From positions 1 to 20,451 of the forward strand of contig DASQEH010000153.1 of NCBI GenBank assembly GCA_035633755.1: 20,451 nt of DNA, written 5' to 3'. Positions 15,798 to 20,451 of this stretch are shown piece by piece. This DNA comes from DASQEH01 sp035633755 (GTDB lineage Bacteria > Actinomycetota > Actinomycetes > Propionibacteriales > Nocardioidaceae). Numbering within the stretch: position 1 is the first letter of the stretch; every line of letters begins with the position of its first letter. Under the pieces are notes generated by a model. The model worked only from the letters and a program-made list of their open reading frames with translations. It was not told the DNA's origin and did no database searches. A program made the position numbers and the translations under genes.

Positions 15798-16441
15798 GAG
15801 TTCTCCTCTGCCTTCCATGCCTCGTGGATGCGCTCGACAATCACGGCCACCGCCATCGCACCGGCGTCGACCGAGCCTTTGCTCCGCTCGCCCGTGTAGG
15901 ACGCTCGGCCTCTCTTGGCGACCATGTCGCTGGTGGCGTCAGCCGCCTCTCGGGCGGTCGCAGCCGCTGCGGCGAGTACCTGCTCGGCGTCGGCCCCGGA
16001 CTTCAGCTCGCTCTCGATGCGATCCGTCATCGGAACCAGCGCGTCGAGCAGCGTCTTGTCGCCGACGTCGGACTGACCGCGCGCCTTGATGCCGTCGGTC
16101 GCCGCCCGCAACATGGCGACGACTTCCTCCCCGCCGAGTGTGTCGGTGGCACCGGCCGACATGCCGGCCTTCATGAACGCGGTTCCCCAGATCGGACCTG
16201 AGGTGCCGCCGATGCGAGAGGTGATGACCATCCCGACACGCTTGAGGAAGGTACCCACGTCGCTGCGGTCCAGGTCGTCCCAGCCCTCTAACAGCTTCTC
16301 GAAGCCACGAGCGAGGGAGTACCCGAAGTCCCCGTCACCGACGACGGCGTCCAGGTCACCGAAGTACTTCTCGTTGTCCAGGGCGGTCTGGGCGACCGTA
16401 CGGACGATGAACTCCACCTGTTCCTGTGCGCTGCCGTTCAC
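15794..16441 (-). CDS. dhaL: Dihydroxyacetone kinase subunit DhaL-like (nucleotide-binding subunit)
   Basis: The ATP/ADP-binding partner of DhaK. The 215-residue all-helical protein has D31, D36 and D38 in LDAVVGDGDFGYSLARG, matching the three Mg-binding aspartates of the family. It also has GGTSGPIWGTAF (78-89), KTLLDALVP (129-137) and RASYTGERS (179-187). Two family-typical positions have changed: the histidine of GDGDHG is phenylalanine here, and the usual H-x-D-P-G-A near the end reads SVDAGA. GTG 16441 with AAGGGAG before it is chosen; a longer open frame to 16582 runs into the HAD gene. It overlaps dhaK by four bases and follows the HAD gene after 34 bases. Whether phosphate comes from ATP or a PTS protein cannot be told. 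Confidence 0.88.
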   Translation of the reverse strand: MNGSAQEQVEFIVRTVAQTALDNEKYFGDLDAVVGDGDFGYSLARGFEKLLEGWDDLDRSDVGTFLKRVGMVITSRIGGTSGPIWGTAFMKAGMSAGATDTLGGEEVVAMLRAATDGIKARGQSDVGDKTLLDALVPMTDRIESELKSGADAEQVLAAAAATAREAADATSDMVAKRGRASYTGERSKGSVDAGAMAVAVIVERIHEAWKAEENS

Positions 16442-16475
16442 GTGGCTCCCTTCGTTGTGATGTTCTCGTGGCTTC

Positions 16476-17255
16476 TCATGCACTGTCGCCGATGCAGGCC
16501 CGGAGGTCGTCGAGCGTGACGTGATGACTGGGGCGGGCGGCGCCACGGCTTGCGAGGACCTCGATCGGCGGCCGGTCGGCATCTCCCAGCTCCGACACGA
16601 CCAGCACCGCCTCGTCGAAGGACTCCTCGCGCGTGTATCCGTTCACCGTCACCAGGCAAGGCAGCCCGGCACCGGTCGCGGCGAGCAGCCCGTTCCTGGA
16701 GTCCTCGACAACGAGTGTGTCCGCCGCATCGAGATCGAGGCGCTCCACGGTCAGCCGGTAGATAGCCGGGTCGGGCTTCTTGGCCGGGACGACGTCACCG
16801 GCGAACACGGGTATCTGCTGGGCGGTCGGCGAGCCGACGGCGTGCTCGAGGACGGCTCGCACGGACTCCTCCGCCGACGTCGAGGCGACCGCGACCGTCC
16901 AGCCGGCTCCCAACGCCTCACCGATCACCCTGGCGACCCCCGGTCGGGCCGGGATCTGACCGTCGGCTACGAGCTTCTTGAACAGCGCGGTCTTGGTGCG
17001 GTGCCAAGAGGCGAGCAGGTCCCTGCGTGCGTCGTCATCGGCCGGGATGCGGGCCGCCTCGACGAAGGCGGGGTCGTCGAACAGACTCGCCATTCGCTCC
17101 TTGCCGCCACCGATCTTGAGCTTGGCCGCGTACTCGTCGGTGTCCCACCGCACGGGCAGGTCGTACTGCTCGAAGGTGGCGTTGAACGCTGGCAGATGCC
17201 CGTAGCGCTCGGTGTCGGCCAGCACCCCGTCGCAGTCGAAGATCAGTGCTGTCAC
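16476..17255 (-). CDS. HAD-superfamily phosphatase, CbbY / beta-phosphoglucomutase-like
   Basis: A 259-residue HAD subfamily IA enzyme that should remove phosphate from a small sugar phosphate. The four motifs are present: DCDGVLADTE (7-16, nucleophile D7 and acid/base D9), ASTS (124-127), KKPDPAIY (159-166) and VVEDSRNG (182-189). The cap domain is between motifs I and II. It resembles CbbY (xylulose bisphosphate phosphatase) and the phosphoglucomutase-like group. It starts at GTG 17255, 64 bases after the aldolase stop, with only a weak ribosome site. Within the aldolase-HAD-DhaL-DhaK operon it may clear a dead-end sugar phosphate or make a free ketose for the kinase; this is inferred. Confidence 0.87.
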   Translation of the reverse strand: MTALIFDCDGVLADTERYGHLPAFNATFEQYDLPVRWDTDEYAAKLKIGGGKERMASLFDDPAFVEAARIPADDDARRDLLASWHRTKTALFKKLVADGQIPARPGVARVIGEALGAGWTVAVASTSAEESVRAVLEHAVGSPTAQQIPVFAGDVVPAKKPDPAIYRLTVERLDLDAADTLVVEDSRNGLLAATGAGLPCLVTVNGYTREESFDEAVLVVSELGDADRPPIEVLASRGAARPSHHVTLDDLRACIGDSA

Positions 17256-17319
17256 GCGTCACGTCCCGCCGCATTGCCGAGGAGCCCTGTCCGCAGGGCT
17301 GCCCGGAGCTCGAGCGGTG

Positions 17320-18180
17320 TCACCAGGCCCGCCCCGAGCTGCCGAACATCCGCATGTGCTCTCGAGCCATCTCCACGACTGCCGCCCGCTGATCTCGAAA
17401 AAGTGAGGGCGGGTCCCACTTGCCCTTCTCCTCGGCCGCCTTCAAGTGCTCGAGCCCGGACTGCATGTAGGACTCCTTGAGGGCGGTGGAGATGTTCACC
17501 TTGGCGCACCCGCGAGCGATCAGGTCCTGGAACTGCTCCTTGGACAGGCCGGTTCCGCCATGCAGAGCCATCGGGATGCCCGTCGCCTCGACCAGATCGC
17601 TGACTCGCTGGTGGTCGAGCGTGGGGGCCGCCGTGTACTGCCCGTGAGCATTGCCGATCGCCGGGGCGAAGCAGTCGACGCCGGTTCGGGTGATGAAGTC
17701 GACGGCGACCTCGAGGCTCTGCCGCACGGACGCCTCGTCGGACCCGACGTCGTCCTCGACGCCCTGAATGCCCTCGATCTCACCCTCGACGTGGCCGCCG
17801 GCGCGGCGGGCCTCGGCGACGACCTCGGTGGTCTGGCGCAGGTTCTCAGCGACGTCGAGTTCGTGCGCGTCGAACAGCACCGAGTTCCACCCGGCCTCCA
17901 GGCATTCTGAGATCACCGACCGTTCGGGGCAGTGGTCAAGGTGCAGCGTGACCGGGATCGGAACATCTCGGGCCAATGACGAGAAGATCCCGAAGAGCTG
18001 GTGGCGACCATACATCCGGACGGTCTTGACCGACGTCTGCAGGATGACGGGCGCATTCTCCTCGACTGCAGCAGCCAGGACAGCCTCGATCGTGAGGTCG
18101 TTGACGACGTTGAACGCGGCGACGCCATAGCGTTCTGACAGCGCGCGGTCGAGCGTCTCCTTCATCGAGACGGTGGGCAT
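17320..18180 (-). CDS. Class II (zinc) ketose-bisphosphate aldolase, KbaY/GatY/FbaA-like
   Basis: Cleaves a ketose phosphate, yielding dihydroxyacetone phosphate and an aldehyde in known relatives. The 286-residue protein has catalytic D82 and zinc ligand H83 in TLHLDHCPE (78-86), zinc ligands H179 (AIGNAHGQY) and H207 (ALHGGTGLS), and KVNIST (227-232). These positions match tagatose-bisphosphate aldolase. The usual LHLDHG reads LHLDHC here, and GGSG reads GGTG. ATG 18180 is chosen because GGAGG lies just upstream; a longer frame to 18255 is rejected. It is the first gene of a four-gene operon with HAD, dhaL and dhaK. The true substrate may be a smaller or modified sugar phosphate than tagatose or fructose bisphosphate. 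Confidence 0.9.
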   Translation of the reverse strand: MPTVSMKETLDRALSERYGVAAFNVVNDLTIEAVLAAAVEENAPVILQTSVKTVRMYGRHQLFGIFSSLARDVPIPVTLHLDHCPERSVISECLEAGWNSVLFDAHELDVAENLRQTTEVVAEARRAGGHVEGEIEGIQGVEDDVGSDEASVRQSLEVAVDFITRTGVDCFAPAIGNAHGQYTAAPTLDHQRVSDLVEATGIPMALHGGTGLSKEQFQDLIARGCAKVNISTALKESYMQSGLEHLKAAEEKGKWDPPSLFRDQRAAVVEMAREHMRMFGSSGRAW

Positions 18181-18340
18181 ATGGCCTCCTCGCATGGATG
18201 ATCTAGGCGGTGGAACGCCGAGCCCCCGTGCGCGCGCCCGCGGCAGGCGGGCCACGGGTGACGTGAGCGTATTACACCGACATCTATTCGTGCCTCCGAG
18301 GGGCGGCTAGCCTAGGCAGACTCGTCGACAGGAGTCCGCT

Positions 18341-19483
18341 ATGGCTATCCCGACCGAGAACGTCGGCTCGTTGCCCCGCCCGATGCGACTCCAGCAAGCA
18401 ATCGCTGCCTACGACCGGGGTGAGATCACCAAGGAGCAACTGGCCGCAGAGCAGGACGCCGCAGCCAAGGACTCCATCGAGCGCATGGAGGCGACGGGAA
18501 CCGCGATCGTCTCCGACGGCGAGCAGCGCGCGTCGAGTTTCGCCACCTACCCACTCACCGACACCCTGGCCGGCACCGGCCTCGCTGAGAACCTCGCCGC
18601 CGATGGCCAGTACTTCGCCTTCTTCGACGACGGTCACCACCGACAGCTCCCCCGGTTGACCGGCGGCCCCTTCCGCTACAAGACGTATGCCGCCGACCTG
18701 CTCGAGCAGTCCAAGCGGTACGCGAGCAAGCCGATGAAGCAGGCGGTGATTGCTCCGTCGATGCTGTACCTGCTGTATCCGCTGAAGGAAGAGCTGGATG
18801 GCTACTCACGCCAGCAGTTCCTCGCCGACCTCTGCGACGAGTCCGAGAAGGACATCCGGAAGGCGTTCGCGGCCGGAGCGTCCCGGGTGTCCATCGACTT
18901 CACTGAGGGCAGGCTCGCGAAGAAGAAGGACGCGCGCAACCCGTGGACGGGTGAGGACCTCCTGGACACCTTCATCGAGCTCAACAACCGGGTGATCAAC
19001 CGGTTCACACCCGAGGAGCGTCGCGACATCGGGATTCACACCTGCCCGGGCGGAGACATGGACTCCGTGCACAGCAAGGAGGTGGACTACGCCGAGCTGC
19101 TGCCTTCGATGTTCCAGATGAACGTGGGGTACTTCCTCATCCAGCTTGCGAGCGAGGCGAACAAGGAACGCGTCTACACGCTCATCGGTGAGAACCTGAG
19201 CAAGGACGCCAACGGCGTGAAACAGGTCGCCTTCGTCGGCGTCATCGACCCGCTTGACCCGACGGTCGAGACCCCGGCGGGTGTACGCGACTCATTGATC
19301 ACTGCAGCGCGGTACATCCCACCCGACCAGCTCGGGGCCACGGACGACTGTGGGTTCAGCCCCTTCAGCATCGACGAGAAGCCCCGGCACGGCTCACCGG
19401 ACGTCGCCCGGGACATCGCCTTCGAGAAGATTGCGGCACGTGAGCAGGGGGCGGCCATGGCCTCGGAACGGCTCGGGGTCTAG
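18341..19483 (+). CDS. MetE-like protein (cobalamin-independent methionine synthase C-terminal domain family)
   Basis: A 380-residue single-domain relative of the zinc-dependent thiol methyltransferase half of MetE. Zinc ligand candidates are H233 and C235 (IHTCPGGD), E272 (LASEA) and C337 (DDCGFSP), in the right order. VSDGEQR (57-63) lies near the N-terminus. It lacks the N-terminal half of true MetE (about 750 residues), so it is probably not the housekeeping methionine synthase. Relatives include methyltransferases for other methyl donors and epoxyalkane:coenzyme M transferase. The ATG has AGGAG eight bases upstream. It is divergent from the aldolase operon over a 160-base region that holds no other gene and no clear operator. 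Its TAG overlaps the stop of the convergent GGDEF-EAL gene by three bases. Confidence 0.85.
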   Translation: MAIPTENVGSLPRPMRLQQAIAAYDRGEITKEQLAAEQDAAAKDSIERMEATGTAIVSDGEQRASSFATYPLTDTLAGTGLAENLAADGQYFAFFDDGHHRQLPRLTGGPFRYKTYAADLLEQSKRYASKPMKQAVIAPSMLYLLYPLKEELDGYSRQQFLADLCDESEKDIRKAFAAGASRVSIDFTEGRLAKKKDARNPWTGEDLLDTFIELNNRVINRFTPEERRDIGIHTCPGGDMDSVHSKEVDYAELLPSMFQMNVGYFLIQLASEANKERVYTLIGENLSKDANGVKQVAFVGVIDPLDPTVETPAGVRDSLITAARYIPPDQLGATDDCGFSPFSIDEKPRHGSPDVARDIAFEKIAAREQGAAMASERLGV

Positions 19484-20451
19484 GAGTTCGGCGCGGTGGC
19501 CGGCAGCGGCAGCCGAATCGGGGCGGATGTCAGCGCTGGCCCGCCCGAGGCCTCCAGGATCGTGGTACTGAAGGCCTCCGTGAGCAGCGCCACGCTGAAG
19601 TAGTGGCCCTGCGCGCGGTCGGCGCCGAGGTCCTCGACCTGCTGCAGCTGCTGGCGGGTCTCTATTCCTTCTGCGACGACGGACAGGTCCAAGGCGTGGG
19701 CCAGGTCAATGACGGATGCGACGATCGCCCGGGTAGCGGGATCAGCGCACATGTCCGCGATGAACTCCCGGTCGATCTTGACGGTGTCGAACGGGAATCG
19801 TTTCAGGTAGCCGAGGGACGAGTAGCCGGTGCCGAAGTCGTCGAGCGCCAGCCGGACCCCGAGCCGTTTCAGCTCGCCCAGCACCTCCCGCGCCCGCGGT
19901 GCGTCGATGAGCAGGACGCTCTCGGTGATCTCCAGCAGCAGGTGCCCCGGCGCGACACCCGACCGGTCGAGCACCTCCGCCACGGTGTCCACGAACTCCG
20001 AACCCATGAGCTGATGCGCCGACACGTTGACAGCCATCTGCTCGACGGCCCCAGCACCGAAGTTCTTCTGCCAGTCCCGAAGCTCGAGACAGGCGGTGTT
20101 CAGCGCCCACTTCCCGAGCTCCTCGATCAGACCGGTCCGTTCGGCAATCGGCACGATCACCTCAGGCATCACCCATCCCCGGGCGGGATCCTTCCACCGC
20201 AGCAGTGCCTCGACGCCGTGCAGCGTGCTGTCGGCGATCGTGACGATCGGCTGGTACGCGAGACGGAACTCGTTGCGCTGGAGCGCCGACTCGATCCCGC
20301 GCTGCAGGACATCGCCACTATCGCTCAGCAGGGCGGTGGCGTCCATGACGCGGTGCTGACCGCCACCCGCGCGTTTCGCGAGATACATCGCGAAGTCGGC
20401 GTTGCGCAGCAGCCGCTTGGGGGTGTCGTTGCCGTTCTCGGTGTAGGAGAC
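19480..20451 (-). CDS. GGDEF-EAL protein, cyclic-di-GMP phosphodiesterase (5' part beyond the window)
   Basis: Partial: the frame runs off the right edge. The first residues seen end a GGDEF domain (NADFAMYLAKRAGGGQHRV, at 20403-20347), and an EAL domain of about 245 residues follows. The EAL motifs are complete: EALLRW (EAL signature), NVSAHQ, EITES, LDDFGTGYSSLGYL, VKIDREF, VVAEGIE and AQGHYFS. Metal and catalytic residues are thus present and the domain should hydrolyse cyclic-di-GMP. Whether the GGDEF part is active cannot be seen. The tail after the EAL domain is short and rich in A, P and L. It is convergent with the MetE-like gene, with overlapping TAG codons at the palindrome CTAG, so no room for a separate terminator exists. 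Confidence 0.93.
   Translation of the reverse strand, partial: VSYTENGNDTPKRLLRNADFAMYLAKRAGGGQHRVMDATALLSDSGDVLQRGIESALQRNEFRLAYQPIVTIADSTLHGVEALLRWKDPARGWVMPEVIVPIAERTGLIEELGKWALNTACLELRDWQKNFGAGAVEQMAVNVSAHQLMGSEFVDTVAEVLDRSGVAPGHLLLEITESVLLIDAPRAREVLGELKRLGVRLALDDFGTGYSSLGYLKRFPFDTVKIDREFIADMCADPATRAIVASVIDLAHALDLSVVAEGIETRQQLQQVEDLGADRAQGHYFSVALLTEAFSTTILEASGGPALTSAPIRLPLPATAPNS

Noticed and set aside
14802..18180. Sulfoquinovose breakdown (sulfo-EMP-like) cluster pairing with the SQD1 operon
   Set aside because: A class II aldolase and HAD enzyme are present, but there is no GH31 sulfoquinovosidase, no sulfofructose kinase, no sulfolactaldehyde dehydrogenase or reductase and no sulfonate transporter. 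The kinase is DhaK-type.
18181..18340. Operator or riboswitch between the aldolase operon and the MetE-like gene
   Set aside because: The only symmetry is the overlapping short palindromes GCTAGC/CCTAGG near 18306-18317. No conserved RNA structure or good -35/-10 pair could be recognised.

Overview
The window comes from a high-GC Gram-positive bacterium, most likely an actinomycete (Actinomycetota). Coding is dense and very GC-rich, GTG and TTG starts are common, and two genes look leaderless. The protein families present (an Rv1284-like beta-carbonic anhydrase, an actinobacterial GH3/aldo-keto reductase pair, GtrA next to a giant GT2/GT-C protein) fit that phylum. I cannot fix an order or genus. 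I saw no tRNA, rRNA, CRISPR array, transposase or phage gene.

Left part (1-8221): a minus-strand pair of an aldo/keto reductase and a cytoplasmic GH3 glycosidase. Divergent from it is an uncharacterised beta-propeller, probably glycosidase-like, protein. A sulfotransferase follows on the minus strand, then a divergent ChrA-type chromate transporter, and a Gfo/Idh/MocA oxidoreductase resembling inositol 2-dehydrogenase. Just upstream of the last gene lies the C-terminal stump of a short-chain dehydrogenase, still overlapping the oxidoreductase start by one base. This points to a deletion or rearrangement between it and the next gene, GtrA.

Middle part (8222-14245): a glycan or glycolipid assembly block. 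A tightly coupled minus-strand operon encodes UDP-sulfoquinovose synthase (SQD1/SqdB type, all key active-site residues present), a second nucleotide-sugar epimerase/dehydratase, and a 1013-residue membrane protein. In that protein a GT2 domain sits between two membrane modules that look like ancient copies of one another. A GtrA-type lipid-linked sugar flippase candidate is convergent with it. No SqdX/SQD2-type GT4 sulfolipid synthase lies in the window, so the acceptor of the sulfosugar is open: sulfolipid or cell-surface glycan.

Right part (14246-20451): a small beta-carbonic anhydrase, then a perfect 15-bp inverted repeat between convergent genes. Next is a four-gene minus-strand operon (class II aldolase, HAD phosphatase, DhaL, DhaK) that looks like a short-chain ketose or triose phosphorylation and cleavage pathway. 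A MetE-like zinc methyltransferase homologue is divergent from it. The window ends in a GGDEF-EAL protein cut by the edge, whose EAL domain appears catalytically complete.

Most interesting are the sulfoquinovose operon with its duplicated GT-C/GT2/GT-C protein, the diverged DhaKL-aldolase operon, and the SDR relic that marks a rearrangement.
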